Below, in pieces: positions 8,552-18,744 of a stretch of DNA of 64,000 bases (the stretch's first letter is position 1; each line of letters starts with the position of its first letter). The translations under genes were made by a program, and so were the position numbers. This DNA is from Asparagopsis taxiformis (Eukaryota > Rhodophyta > Florideophyceae > Bonnemaisoniales > Bonnemaisoniaceae): the NCBI GenBank assembly GCA_030407315.1, contig JALQPE010000069.1, positions 186,001 through 250,000 of the forward strand, written 5' to 3'. Under the pieces are notes generated by a model that was given only the letters and a program-made list of their open reading frames with translations, was not told where the DNA came from and did not search any database.

Positions 8552-11209
8552 TTACATTTCTCCGTCATCTGCCTGCACCGCCATCAGCCTCCGTTGTCGC
8601 ACATTGATAACAACAACAAGAACGCCGAGTAGCAATGACAGCACTAGGCCATCCATCAATTTCGCATTCAATGGCGCCATCGTATCGTCGTCAGCGCCCA
8701 AATACGACCCAATTCTCCGCATCACTGTCGAGCAACTATCAATCATTTTGTCCAATGAATCCGAGTATGCCAGCGAGTACACAGCAATTGTCGCCGGTAT
8801 CACAGCATCCCCATCCGTTTCCTTGGCTAGATCAAAGTACCTCTTCGCCATGTGCTGATCCGCATTCATTCCAAATCCACGCGCGTGCATCCACCCCAGA
8901 TTGAACATAGCTTCTGCATTTCGCAATTTCACAGCTCTTTCGTATGACGCAGCCGCCCGCGAGTAGTCTTTGCATTCTTCGAATGCCAAATCGCCCATCC
9001 GCACCATCGAGTCTGCATAGCCTTGCGAGGCGCTCATTTGGTACAGACTCAGCGCCTCCTCGACGGCAACTTCTCTTTCCGGTACTTCCGTCTCAGATGC
9101 GTCGTCCCCAGATCCAAAGTATTTCATTGCAATACTTTTCACATTCGTCAGTGTGTTCTGCTCGTACATGAACGCCGCATTGAACTGTGCCAGTTCAATG
9201 CCCGCGTGTGCCGCCTGCAGATACCGATACAGAGCGTCACCATACGCTCCGCGTTCGTACGCTCGGAAAGCCAGTGAAAGTATGTTGTTCCAATCGCCCT
9301 GTTCTGCCACCACTCTCAAATACTGTGTGGCCATGGCGCAGTGTTTCGCCACAGGCGATTTGCCCTTCATCATCATTATGCCCAAGTGGTAACTGCTGCG
9401 CATGTGCCCCTTTTGCGCAGCCGCCTGAAACAATCGGAACGCTTCGTTCATAGACTCGCTCACTCCCAGTCCTCTGGAATACAAAATTGCAAGGTTAAAC
9501 ATGGCCTCTGGTAGCTCCATCTCCGCCGCACGCATAAAGAATTTCGCCGCTTTCGTTTCATCACGCGCCACTCCAATTCCATGAAAATGCAGGAAACCCA
9601 TCCCGTTCAGGCCAAACCTATCCGAATTCACAGCCGCGATTTCCAGATGATGCAGTGCACTTCCGTTGTTTCCCGCCCGTAGATCCATGAAACCGAGGTG
9701 TGCATGCGCTTCAGCTTTGCCCGCTGCCGCTGCAAGTTCGAAAAGTCGCCGCGCTTTCTCCGTGTTTCGCGGCATATCAGCATCACCGTAGTAGTACAAA
9801 CTACCAATCATCACTTGTGCATTCGCGTCACCACGGTCTGCTGCTCGTCGATAATATTGTATCACGTCATTTGCTTCCCCTAGGACGCGCCGTCTCATAT
9901 GTTCACGCAGACGCTTCCTGTCCGTAGATTGCATCGTGTATGACGTAGGTGGTTGGATCTCATCTCGGTACTCGGCGTCAATGTCTCCGCTCCTACTTGA
10001 TGACAATGAAATCAACTGTTTAGTGCTGTGGAACACATCTTCCGCTACTTGCTGGTAATATTCAGCTGCCTTCTCACAATCTTCTGCAATGTCTGTTCCA
10101 GTGAAATATCGAAATGCAAGAGCCATTTTTGCATGAAGCGAACCTCCCTCTGCTGCAAATGTCCACATGAGTATGGCGGCGCCAACATCATGTTCTAGAA
10201 CTGGTGCCGCTATTCCGCTCGCGTACAGAAATCCGAGCAGAGCCTGCGCATCGGGGTATCCCTTTCCACCGGCTGTATGCAAGTAGCTAACCGCACGCCG
10301 GATGTCGCGTTTGATGCCTGGTGTAGTGCCACTTAGTAGCAAGCTAGACAAAACTGTCATGGCCTGTACGCTTCCGTACGAAATGGCCAGCTCGAGGAGC
10401 TCGACAGCTTTGGAGACACTAGAACGCTTTTCACTCCCGAGCAACTGTTCTGCTTCTGACAACAGCTTCTTGGCATAGTTTTCGCTAAGCTGTTCATGTG
10501 CTTGTTTGGCATCGTTGTTTGTGTTAGTGGGAGGTGTATTTTGCTGTTGGTTTGTAGACAGCTCCTGTTCATAATGTATTGAGTTTGCTTGTTTCTGTGA
10601 AGATGCCTGAGATTCACCTTGGCTATTTGCTTGCGATTTAATATTGGTACGGACGGGTCGAGATGGAGAAGCAACACTAATATCCATATCTTCCAAACTG
10701 CCTTCACGCTGGCGTTTTATTTTGTTGCGGTATTCGTTCAAATCCACTTTGACAATAGCATTATCAAGAACGAAGAGCGGGATTTTGCGCCCGACGTTGG
10801 AACCGATTTCAATTTCCAGCCAAGAAGAAGCAAACATCTTTTCATCTAGCGCGATATTGTGCGGTATTCTGAATGAGAGGGTGGTCGAATTATGAATCAA
10901 GACATCGGAAACATCTTGGCCATTAATTCGCACAGAAAGTTTGCCTTTGCGCAGGAGCTCACTCTCGCCCTTCAGGACTGCAATATAGGCGTATTGCTCC
11001 CCTCTTTGCATATCGTTGTTGTGCTCTTCGATACGCTTGCGGATGGGCGGAGGTTGTACCATCTCTTTCATGTCATCCGCTGCGGGCGCAACGGTTATCA
11101 CATTGTCGCGAGGCGCTGCAGCGCGCGCACGATATGGACAAAGCACAAGCGCATATTGGAATAAAATGAGCGCATGCAGGAAACGTAGTGATGGATTTCG
11201 GTACGTCAT
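8552..11209 (-). CDS. HRD3: HRD3/SEL1L-type ERAD protein with Sel1 repeats (885 aa)
   Basis: HRD3/SEL1L is the ER-membrane partner of the ubiquitin ligase HRD1; it receives misfolded luminal glycoproteins. The frame is open upstream to 11413, but the ATG at 11209 gives MTYRNPSLRFLHALILFQYA, a good signal peptide, so I prefer it. From about residue 250 to 800 there are many Sel1-type repeats, for example GSLYYYGDADMPRNTEKARR, AAEMELPEAMFNLAILYSRG and NLGWMHARGFGMNADQHMAKR. One transmembrane segment near the C-terminus (LMDGLVLSLLLGVLVVVINV) is followed by a short basic tail, matching the type I topology of SEL1L/HRD3. The N-terminal 150 residues before the repeats contain a predicted β-rich region. 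Its partner HRD1 is encoded at 40,714-42,872. Confidence 0.88.
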   Translation of the reverse strand: MTYRNPSLRFLHALILFQYALVLCPYRARAAAPRDNVITVAPAADDMKEMVQPPPIRKRIEEHNNDMQRGEQYAYIAVLKGESELLRKGKLSVRINGQDVSDVLIHNSTTLSFRIPHNIALDEKMFASSWLEIEIGSNVGRKIPLFVLDNAIVKVDLNEYRNKIKRQREGSLEDMDISVASPSRPVRTNIKSQANSQGESQASSQKQANSIHYEQELSTNQQQNTPPTNTNNDAKQAHEQLSENYAKKLLSEAEQLLGSEKRSSVSKAVELLELAISYGSVQAMTVLSSLLLSGTTPGIKRDIRRAVSYLHTAGGKGYPDAQALLGFLYASGIAAPVLEHDVGAAILMWTFAAEGGSLHAKMALAFRYFTGTDIAEDCEKAAEYYQQVAEDVFHSTKQLISLSSSRSGDIDAEYRDEIQPPTSYTMQSTDRKRLREHMRRRVLGEANDVIQYYRRAADRGDANAQVMIGSLYYYGDADMPRNTEKARRLFELAAAAGKAEAHAHLGFMDLRAGNNGSALHHLEIAAVNSDRFGLNGMGFLHFHGIGVARDETKAAKFFMRAAEMELPEAMFNLAILYSRGLGVSESMNEAFRLFQAAAQKGHMRSSYHLGIMMMKGKSPVAKHCAMATQYLRVVAEQGDWNNILSLAFRAYERGAYGDALYRYLQAAHAGIELAQFNAAFMYEQNTLTNVKSIAMKYFGSGDDASETEVPEREVAVEEALSLYQMSASQGYADSMVRMGDLAFEECKDYSRAAASYERAVKLRNAEAMFNLGWMHARGFGMNADQHMAKRYFDLAKETDGDAVIPATIAVYSLAYSDSLDKMIDSCSTVMRRIGSYLGADDDTMAPLNAKLMDGLVLSLLLGVLVVVINVRQRRLMAVQADDGEM

Positions 11210-11740
11210 AAACGTAGGAGGCGGCACACAGCGCGGGAGCGCCGTATGCAATGCGGAACAATTGAATGGTCGCCAAGGATATATGGATGCAAGTCGGGTT
11301 TCGCCGCGTTCAAGCGGGCATTTGCCAAGCCTGCGTTGGGTTAGGGAGCTCGAGGAAAGAGGTGGAGGGAGCCGAGGCTCAGTGGACGAAGAGAATTGGC
11401 TAACGCGTTGCAATTGCTAGCCATGTTTCGTGCCATCTGTCTAGACGTTAAAAATGGTGCGTTGCGTAACAAATTACGCATCAACAACGCTTGTACCGGT
11501 GCTTCTCATCTGCTGGACACGTGGAAAAACATTTGACCTCTCAGATTGATTGCTTTTGGCCCATCGTTTAAATCAACTTTCGGAGATCTCCGCCAATGAT
11601 AATGGCAGAATGTTTGTCCGAATATGAAATGTCTTGCATCTTCAGACAATGTCCGCTGAATACTCAAGTTTGAATCTCGCGTACATCTCAACTTGTTATT
11701 CCCTATCCCATTCTCGCCGTCATCTGCAACCATTCCTTCA
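11210..11740. other. divergent promoter region HRD3 / PsbQ'-like
   Basis: About 530 bp separates the chosen ATGs. The open frame of HRD3 extends through half of it without an obvious targeting signal, so I treat it as 5' UTR and promoter. No clear TATA element was seen. Confidence 0.35.
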
Positions 11741-12331
11741 ATGGCTTCTTTCATAGCGCCAGCATTGCCTAAATATTCAAGAAATCGACCATCCTCCCAT
11801 CGAACACAATGTTCCTGTTCCCCCACATCGATTTCCCGTCGCGACTTTCTCAGCACTGCAGCCACCCTTGTAACCCTTTCAGGAACGCTGCTTGCTCACC
11901 CACTTGCAGCCGCAGCTGATCGAACGGGTAAGTACTCAACCAAGCTCACAGCAAAAAGAAGATATCTCCCCCGCATAACTGCTGGAATGGCGCAACTTGC
12001 GGCAATAGGTCCCGCTTTCGCCGATGATGCTGCATGGCCCTCGCTTGTGTCCCAGTTTCTCGACAGTCGTGCTGATGATATGCATGCCGCACTTGATTTA
12101 TTGGGTACAACTTTTTTCTCCGAAGGAAATAAGATTAGTCCGTTGGAACATTCCCTTTCTGAAAGCGTGGAAAACATGTACAATGCCATTGCCGAAATGA
12201 AAAAAGCATCAGCTCGCTCCGATGTTACTGCTACGAAAAATGCTTACATACAAGCCGTTATTGCAGCGAACAAATATATTTCAACCGCCAAGCTCACAGA
12301 GACTATTCCCCTTATTCCAGATCGCTTCTAG
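11741..12331 (+). CDS. psbQ': PsbQ'-type photosystem II extrinsic protein (196 aa)
   Basis: Probable thylakoid-lumen subunit of photosystem II that stabilises the Mn cluster in red algae. The ATG at 11741 (MASFIAPALPKYSRNRPSSH) begins a bipartite targeting sequence. First comes a Ser/Arg-rich plastid transit region, then SRRDFLSTAATLVTLSGTLL, a twin-arginine (Tat) signal, with cleavage likely after AHPLAAA. The mature ~140 residues are helical and match the PsbQ four-helix plan, including a Trp near the start of the first long helix (AWPSLVSQFLDSRADDMHAA) and two later helices ending in YIQAVIAANKYISTAKL. The family assignment rests on size, targeting and helix pattern rather than a unique motif. 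Another small Tat-targeted lumen protein is the main alternative. Confidence 0.7.
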   Translation: MASFIAPALPKYSRNRPSSHRTQCSCSPTSISRRDFLSTAATLVTLSGTLLAHPLAAAADRTGKYSTKLTAKRRYLPRITAGMAQLAAIGPAFADDAAWPSLVSQFLDSRADDMHAALDLLGTTFFSEGNKISPLEHSLSESVENMYNAIAEMKKASARSDVTATKNAYIQAVIAANKYISTAKLTETIPLIPDRF

Positions 12332-14004
12332 CCTAGTAGAAGTGTTGCATTCCATAGAAATTGTTCTGTGAACCTGTTGTGATAGATATACATATCGTAC
12401 TAATAGTTCTCTAAACACAAACCTACCTTTTCGCGGCGAGTTTTATCTGTTTTATAACAGTTTCTTCCAAGGCTGCATTGTATTTTTTCTGATGATGAAA
12501 GTAGTGTGAGTCAATTTAAAACTTTACTCTTCGTAGCAGGGTGAGAACGAGGTGTCTGCTTCCCGTCAGGGTGGGTTTACAAGAAGGGAATTATGGCCGA
12601 CTTGCTATCTTGAAGATATCTAGATTACTAACCTCTAGCTAGCTAGATATAGCGTTTGAGAGAGCCGGATTAATCTAGTAGCCTGGCTTGCCCCTGGTGA
12701 TACTTGCTCTTAGTCCACACAGTTCCAAGGAATTCCGGGGATCTCGAGGATTTAGGGTTGATCAATAAATTGAGAAAAGCTGTGAAAAGTTTCTTTTTAG
12801 ATCTTTAGATCTGTGAAACCAAGTTCTTTTCTTGATCTCATGACTATCGGCATCGCCATTGAAGTATGATGTTCAAACGACCCGATTTCTATAAATGCGG
12901 TCGCAGTGCTCCGGGACGACCGGCGTCCAGGCGTCTCATCGGCGAAGCGGCCGAATCCAGGCGACCCAGATGGGTCCTCCGTGGACAGCCTACTGCGCAT
13001 TGTACGTTGTTCTGGGTCGCTTTAGTGCTTGATTGATGGAACTGTCTCAGTGCGCCTATATGCTTTCAGGGCGGAAATCTAAAGCGGCAGAGAGCGTCTG
13101 GTGTCCGGTGTGAACCAATGTCATATGGACAGGACGTACCCAAAAACACGCCCAGCAGCCAGAGGAACAAATTGTGTATTGTAGAGTACGCTGTCGGGGC
13201 GAGAGAGATGTACGGGCTGGGATTCGCAACAAGCATCGCGTGGCCACCCTTTCATCCGCCTCGCCTCGACTTGGCATAGCTGTAGATAGAGGTATGGTTC
13301 GGAAGTGCAGTGATGATGAAAACCGAGAATCTAATCACATCTGAGATTCGTCAATGGACGTAATCCTCCTGATGACGATCAATTCATGGGCCATGCAACC
13401 CGCCAATCTGAGTACTTCCGAAGTTATCTCTATTTTTACTCCCTCCCATAGAAAAGAACTTATACTCCTGTATGGTGTTGAACGTATCTCTTTGAGGTCA
13501 GGGCATCTCGCTACAGCGATTGATATCCTGGCTGATCATTCACTTAGTTCGGGGGATACTGTTTCTATGTAGGCAACTGGTTTAGCGAGAAGTAGATTTG
13601 AACTAAGGTTTTCTGGCGGAACTGTGCAGTTGAAGAGTGCTCAAAATCAGAGGAGACTACACAGGGCATACTTGGCCGGACGATAGTACTAATTCCGAGT
13701 TTTCCTCGCTGGGCTAATTTGTTGTTCCAACTTCCAAACTCTCAGTAGTCACTGCGTCCTCCCGCAATCCTAGGGACACGACGTGAAAGGGTTTCATGTC
13801 CGAGTAGTCATGAATCGGCCACGCAAAAATTCCCTTGTTCATATTCCGACTTCCGAGAGATTATTCTATGTTGCGCATTGATCCGTTGTAACTTGATGTC
13901 AGGATGGTACCGTTCTTCTCCCATGAAAATTGTGAGCATCTTGGGGCTTTCTATTGTAACCCTTAGTGAGCACGCTGGTCGCCCACTGCTTTATTACGAC
14001 AAAT
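12332..14004. other. 1.7 kb intergenic region
   Basis: No convincing gene. Short frames at 12797-13000, 13056-13277 and 13354-13572 have no recognisable motif. An AT-rich inverted or simple stretch occurs around 12,615-12,650 (CTAGCTAGCTAG). No LTR or transposase trace was recognised. Confidence 0.4.
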
Positions 14005-15339
14005 ATGTGCCTAGCAACTGTATCCCTGTTTCTTATAGTCCTAAGCGCATATCAAACGAGAGCGAATGATGCTACTTCGAACCAATCTATTATTGGACGG
14101 CCGTTTGAAGCAGAAGATATCATGATAGGTCAGTTTAACAAACTGCATGTCGTGGTACCGTCGAACTTCTGCTCATCGATCTCTGTGCATTATACGCATA
14201 TTATCCCAAAAGGGGATGGAACATATCGCGTTCCTCACTCGAGAATATACATGGATGGTAAGAAGTGTGGAAAACTTGCAGATAATGCAACAGCCAGTGA
14301 GTTATGGCTCGATGATCACATGGAACTGATACCGGCTGATTTTCTCTTCAATGAAACCATTGCGAGGGAGAAGTCCTCTCAAGCCGCGTACTTCAAGTTG
14401 AATGACGGACGTGTACTCACGAAAGGTTTCTACGATTTTTCAATGGGAGAGGTGGAACTGCAGGGAAGAAACTTGCAGTCGTGGATAGGGTTTGAACGAT
14501 ACTCAAACCGAACCTGTGGCGACAATAATACCGGATACGCTATAATAAGACGAGAGTCGTTCATCTTCTTCGGCAAAAATGATGATGTAAGGATCAACAT
14601 CACAGCCCTTTTTCCAAATATAACTACCGGGTCAAACGTTATCTTGAGCAGGTATCACCCTTACCACCTTACTTTCACAAAGGTTTCTAGAACAGAGCCG
14701 GAGGTCGTATGTCCTCAGGTTTTCTCAGACGCATTGGCTGGTGGGCGTGCTGGTAATGTACGGAAGTGCTTTCCTGGATCTGCTGTAGTGGCGCTTCCAG
14801 AAGGCCGTCAGCGAACCATGTCCTCTCTGCGGATCGGGGACCGAGTTATGGATTCATCTGACAGTTTCTCAGAAGTGTTTATGTTCAGTCATAGGGACCA
14901 ATCAGGAAAAGTCTTCCAATATATCACACTGTACAGTTCAAATTCGACGACGTTATCTCTTTCCCCTGGACATTTTTTGATAACAAATGATGGTTTGCGC
15001 GCTGCTGAAGACATACACGTTGGCGATGCGGTGCTAAGCGGGAAGGGAGAAACAATGCGCATCATATCGAGGGAATATTCTTATCAATCAGGGTTGTTCA
15101 ATCCACATACGTTCAGTGGGAAATTGTTGGTTAATGGCGTCCTGGTGTCATGCTACACTACTGCGATCAACCCGAACACTGCCCATGCGTTATTGGCCCC
15201 CATACGGTTGATGTATAGAATATGTAGAGTGAATGCAATTATGATTGCGATTTTGGAGGACGCAGTTACTAGGGGAATAAGAGAAATCGCAAAGTCACGA
15301 TTGTCTGCAGCATCAGCTCTAATGTCCGGGAGTGTTTAA
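14005..15339 (+). CDS. secreted protein with C-terminal Hog/Hint domain (444 aa)
   Basis: The ATG at 14005 begins a classic signal peptide (MCLATVSLFLIVLSAYQTRA); the frame's earlier start is GTG. Residues ~28-240 form a secreted domain I do not recognise, with several N-glycosylation sites (NAT, NET, NRT, NIT) and paired cysteines. From residue 255 there is a Hint/Hog self-processing domain: the nucleophile Cys255 in RKCFPGSAVV, the block MSSLRIGDRVMD, the active-site His323 in LSLSPGHFLI, and Cys383 near the end of the fold in VLVSCYT. In the Hedgehog family such a domain cleaves the chain before the Cys and can join the N-terminal part to a sterol. Hog domains on unrelated N-termini are known from algae and protists. 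A helical tail follows. Whether cleavage occurs is an inference from the intact motif residues. Confidence 0.85.
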   Translation: MCLATVSLFLIVLSAYQTRANDATSNQSIIGRPFEAEDIMIGQFNKLHVVVPSNFCSSISVHYTHIIPKGDGTYRVPHSRIYMDGKKCGKLADNATASELWLDDHMELIPADFLFNETIAREKSSQAAYFKLNDGRVLTKGFYDFSMGEVELQGRNLQSWIGFERYSNRTCGDNNTGYAIIRRESFIFFGKNDDVRINITALFPNITTGSNVILSRYHPYHLTFTKVSRTEPEVVCPQVFSDALAGGRAGNVRKCFPGSAVVALPEGRQRTMSSLRIGDRVMDSSDSFSEVFMFSHRDQSGKVFQYITLYSSNSTTLSLSPGHFLITNDGLRAAEDIHVGDAVLSGKGETMRIISREYSYQSGLFNPHTFSGKLLVNGVLVSCYTTAINPNTAHALLAPIRLMYRICRVNAIMIAILEDAVTRGIREIAKSRLSAASALMSGSV

Positions 15340-15853
15340 AGTAGACGTGCTAAAGAAAACAAGAGCTAGTACATGTAATGACCCGATAGGGCCTTTAATT
15401 TGTGTCGGGCATATCACAAGTCTTGATCCTCGTTGTCGAGAAAAATTACATAGCGGGGGCCGATCCGCTGATTATATGCGGTGAGCGATGCAATTCGACT
15501 GGCACACAGTCAGCAGCTTAATTTTGCCTACGTTTCATTCTGTGCTATCCACATCTGCATGTACTCAAACCTTAACTCTTAACCAGTTGCAGACTACATT
15601 GAGCCAACGATCAGCGTAACAGAATCTCTAGCGCAACGCGCCCCTGACACTGCAATTTGTACCACAGTCATCGTGCCGAACAAAACACCATTGAATGCAG
15701 GAACTGCGATCAAAGACATTCCTGTTTCAAGTCGTATAACAACTTTCCGACCAACACTTCTGCACGAACACCAACCCTTATTTATATCATTTTACTCAAT
15801 TCTCCCATCCAAACGTTTTCCAACCGCGTCATTATCTCTCCATTCAAAGCACC
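15340..15853. other. intergenic region and promoter
   Basis: 5' flank of the choice-of-anchor A gene. A TATA-like TTTATATC lies at about 15,780-15,790, roughly 65-75 bp before the ATG. No gene was recognised. Confidence 0.35.
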
Positions 15854-16735
15854 ATGCGCTCCTACGTCGCTTGTCATGTTTTCGGCATCTTCACTTTAGC
15901 CATTGCAGCACTATTGGCAATTTGCTACGCCGAGGAATCTCTCGACGCATATATTCCCGCTTCTCACAAGACGATCTTCGAGGACTACAACGTCGTTGTA
16001 TTTGGCGACATGTCCGTTGCAAAGGCAGCCGTAGCCGGGAGGCTAGCAGTGATGGGGAAAGCCCAGATGGAAAATTTCGATATTGCCGCCAGCAAGAAGT
16101 GTGACAAAGATTCCAGATCGATTACTGTGGCAAAATCCCTTACCGCCAGAATGGGCTCGATTAATAATGGTTACACTGTTGTCGGACGGGGAACCAAGAT
16201 CCATCATAGCGTTCGAATGAGCTGCACTAATCGTGTTGAGCAGTACGATCCGCGTCGAAACGGAGACATAGAGATGGTAGAGCTTCGCTCTAATTGTATT
16301 CGCGAAGCAGGCGAGCTTTGTGCAACAGGCCCGACAGGAACGGTAGAAAGTGCTAATGGCACCATGAAGTTTATTCCCGGCGAAGGAGGATACTCCTGTT
16401 ATTCTTATTTTCGAGTGACGACAGAAGAGCTGCGACTTGTAAATAGATGGGAGTATGCAGGCGAGGATTTCAACCAGAATGTCGTTATTGTCGTTTCTGG
16501 GAAAAAGTATGATTTCCAGGACTTCCGCATGGAAGGCTTCAACTCTCGCCGTACCATCATGATCTTCTGTGCCATATATGGAAACTTTGGGCTCTATAAT
16601 ACGCGACTGCATGGAGCCATACTCGCTCCAACAGCTACTTTCACCGCAATGGATTCGATTGTCAATGGATCAATGATTGTCGGCAACTTGCGAGGATCTT
16701 TTGCAACACTAAACGTACCATATGTTACTTGCTGA
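15854..16735 (+). CDS. secreted choice-of-anchor A domain protein (293 aa)
   Basis: An extracellular protein. The ATG sits in a good context (ACCATGC). Residues 1-26 are a signal peptide ending near CYA. The rest is one choice-of-anchor A domain, a family of surface and matrix proteins found in bacteria and some eukaryotes. Diagnostic stretches are YNVVVFGDMSVAKAAVAGRL near residues 44-63 (the usual N-terminal FVFGD...VEGRLAVGG block), NNGYTVVGRG in the middle, and LHGAILAPTATFTAMDSIVN plus GSMIVGNLRGS at the C-terminus (GSILAP...G.VIAGSL). Six or more cysteines suggest disulfides. There is no membrane anchor, so it is probably free or wall-associated. It lies downstream of the Hog-domain gene on the same strand. 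Role in the alga is unknown; a cell-wall or matrix function is likely. Confidence 0.82.
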   Translation: MRSYVACHVFGIFTLAIAALLAICYAEESLDAYIPASHKTIFEDYNVVVFGDMSVAKAAVAGRLAVMGKAQMENFDIAASKKCDKDSRSITVAKSLTARMGSINNGYTVVGRGTKIHHSVRMSCTNRVEQYDPRRNGDIEMVELRSNCIREAGELCATGPTGTVESANGTMKFIPGEGGYSCYSYFRVTTEELRLVNRWEYAGEDFNQNVVIVVSGKKYDFQDFRMEGFNSRRTIMIFCAIYGNFGLYNTRLHGAILAPTATFTAMDSIVNGSMIVGNLRGSFATLNVPYVTC

Positions 16736-17430
16736 CTGCATGATTCATTGCTTTCATCAGCCTATCGACATCCAGCAAACAAACTTTCTAACAAATCGAC
16801 CGATCGACTCACCCGTCATCTGTGGTCAATACAACTGCCACAGCTGAATACTTGCACAAATTGGACAACGATAAGTCTCGTTTATTGGAGAGAACAATTT
16901 CCATTTCCTCTGCTGTCGACAAAGTAGATGGGAAAGGACAGCACAAGTTATTTTATTAACGTATCAAGAAGTAAACATGCTTCCCAAATACGATTTTAAT
17001 TTCGTGTAACTTGTTGGGTTGAGCACGCATGCTCTGTTCATGACAACGTCCTTCCAGTGATCCTGGAGTGCTAATGTACGGAGCTTTGCCAACGTATACA
17101 CAAAGTACAGAGCCGCGTCTTCCCATCCAGTTTTTGATGTGTAGAACATTTGGTTACTAGTTTACAGCAAAGGAACAAAACACTCTCAACGTGCTTGCAA
17201 AATTGCGTACCATCACTTCAACAACGCATCCCCTTCACTCCCAGCGTTGATTGTGTAGGCACATTTCTGATCGGTCGCTCCCTCCCATTTCAAAATCACC
17301 ATATTCCTTTGTCTGGTGTATACAACCCATACTCGCCTTTACTAATGACAGGTGCAAAACAGACAAGACACCGCACTTTGCTCACCCATCAGTACAGTAG
17401 TCCGCCATGCTGGAACGCCGCTTTCGTTCT
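16736..17430. other. intergenic region
   Basis: Convergent 3' flanks of the choice-of-anchor A gene and the DDX49 gene. No feature was recognised. Confidence 0.35.
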
Positions 17431-18744
17431 TTATCCCTTATGCTCTTCCGTTGCTTTAGCCTCATTTTTCCTCTGCTCTCGTTTGCGCTTCTTTCCTGCA
17501 CTTCGGGAATCGGCTCGGCGCTCTTTTGCCCTGTCCAGAAAACCGTTGTCATCCAGATTGGTCCTTGCAATTTGTCTCGCCTTCAATGTATTGGACAACT
17601 CGCTTAAGATATCTGCCTCTGCAGCACCCTTGTGTTCATCAAGCTTCTTTTGTATCTTGTCTTCAATAGCGCGAATCAGCTCTACGTCAGACTGACTAAC
17701 AAAGCTAAGCGCTAATCCCGAACGCCCTGCACGAGCAGTTCGCCCGACACGATGAACATACGTTGCTGCCTGTCGTGGCAGATCATAATTAATTACGATG
17801 TCACAAGTGGGAATGTCGAGACCTCTGCTTGCGACATCTGTTGCAATGAGCGCACGCACGACTTTGCTCTTGAAGCGTTGTAGCGAATCGATTCTTGCAG
17901 TTTGTTTCATGTCGGAATGCAGGGCTGTTACTTTCTTCATACCCAATAATTGAAGTATTGAGACCAAAAGTTCCGCCGTTTCACATCGAGCCACAAATAT
18001 AATGACATTAGACTTTGGAAACTGCTCTTTCAGCAGATACACTAAACGGCATTCCTTCAGATTCAGGGGCGTGAAAATATATTCCTGTTTGAGAGCATCG
18101 ACGGTAGCGAAGCGATTGAGACGAGCGTCGAAACGGACCGCATCTTTATCCATCGCAACCTCCTGAAGTTGTTCTAGTGAGGACGTCATGGTAGCTGAAA
18201 ACATGAGAGTCTGACGCTTGTCGGAGCTGCATGCATCCAAAATAGTTTTCAAATCTAGCAAGTACGTAGGATCAAGCAGTCTGTCTGCTTCATCAAGGAC
18301 GACAAATCGAACACGCGACAAATCGAGATTATGTTTTGAAACCAAGAGGCCGAGTCTTCCAGGCGTCGCAACAACAATGTGTGGGCGTTTCTCTAGAGCA
18401 GAGGCCTGAATCAATTCATGGACACCGCCGACGATCACCTGATCGCGCACGGCGATTCGGGACCCCAGGGCTGAGACTTGTTGAGAGATCTGAACTGCAA
18501 GCTCGCGTGTAGGGGTGAGAATAACGGCACAAATGCCATAGGGATCTTGTGCGAGAATTTGAAGGATTGGGAGAATAAAAGCGGCAGTCTTGCCTGTTCC
18601 CGTCTCGGCAGCGCCAATAACATCTTTACCAGCGAGAATTGGCGGGATGCAGGCTCGCTGTACCGGGGTCGGTTTGGTAATGCCAAGCGAGAGACATGCT
18701 TCCACTAGCCACGGTTTGACGCCAAGCTGTCGAAATGATGTCAT
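17431..18744 (-). CDS. DDX49: DEAD-box RNA helicase, DDX49/Dbp8 type (437 aa)
   Basis: An ATP-dependent RNA helicase, probably nucleolar, for small-subunit rRNA processing. All core motifs are present in order: the Q motif GITKPTPVQ, Walker A AETGTGKT, PTRELA, GG, TPGR, DEAD (VLDEADRLLD), SAT, then in the second RecA domain VIIFVARC, ATDVASRGLD and HRVGRTARAGR. Length and the short, very basic C-terminal tail (KKRKREQRKNEAKA) fit Dbp8/DDX49, and the domain spacing is that of the compact ribosome-biogenesis helicases. The closest alternative is DDX47/Rrp3, which has a similar core. The start ATG is at 18744. Confidence 0.9.
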   Translation of the reverse strand: MTSFRQLGVKPWLVEACLSLGITKPTPVQRACIPPILAGKDVIGAAETGTGKTAAFILPILQILAQDPYGICAVILTPTRELAVQISQQVSALGSRIAVRDQVIVGGVHELIQASALEKRPHIVVATPGRLGLLVSKHNLDLSRVRFVVLDEADRLLDPTYLLDLKTILDACSSDKRQTLMFSATMTSSLEQLQEVAMDKDAVRFDARLNRFATVDALKQEYIFTPLNLKECRLVYLLKEQFPKSNVIIFVARCETAELLVSILQLLGMKKVTALHSDMKQTARIDSLQRFKSKVVRALIATDVASRGLDIPTCDIVINYDLPRQAATYVHRVGRTARAGRSGLALSFVSQSDVELIRAIEDKIQKKLDEHKGAAEADILSELSNTLKARQIARTNLDDNGFLDRAKERRADSRSAGKKRKREQRKNEAKATEEHKG

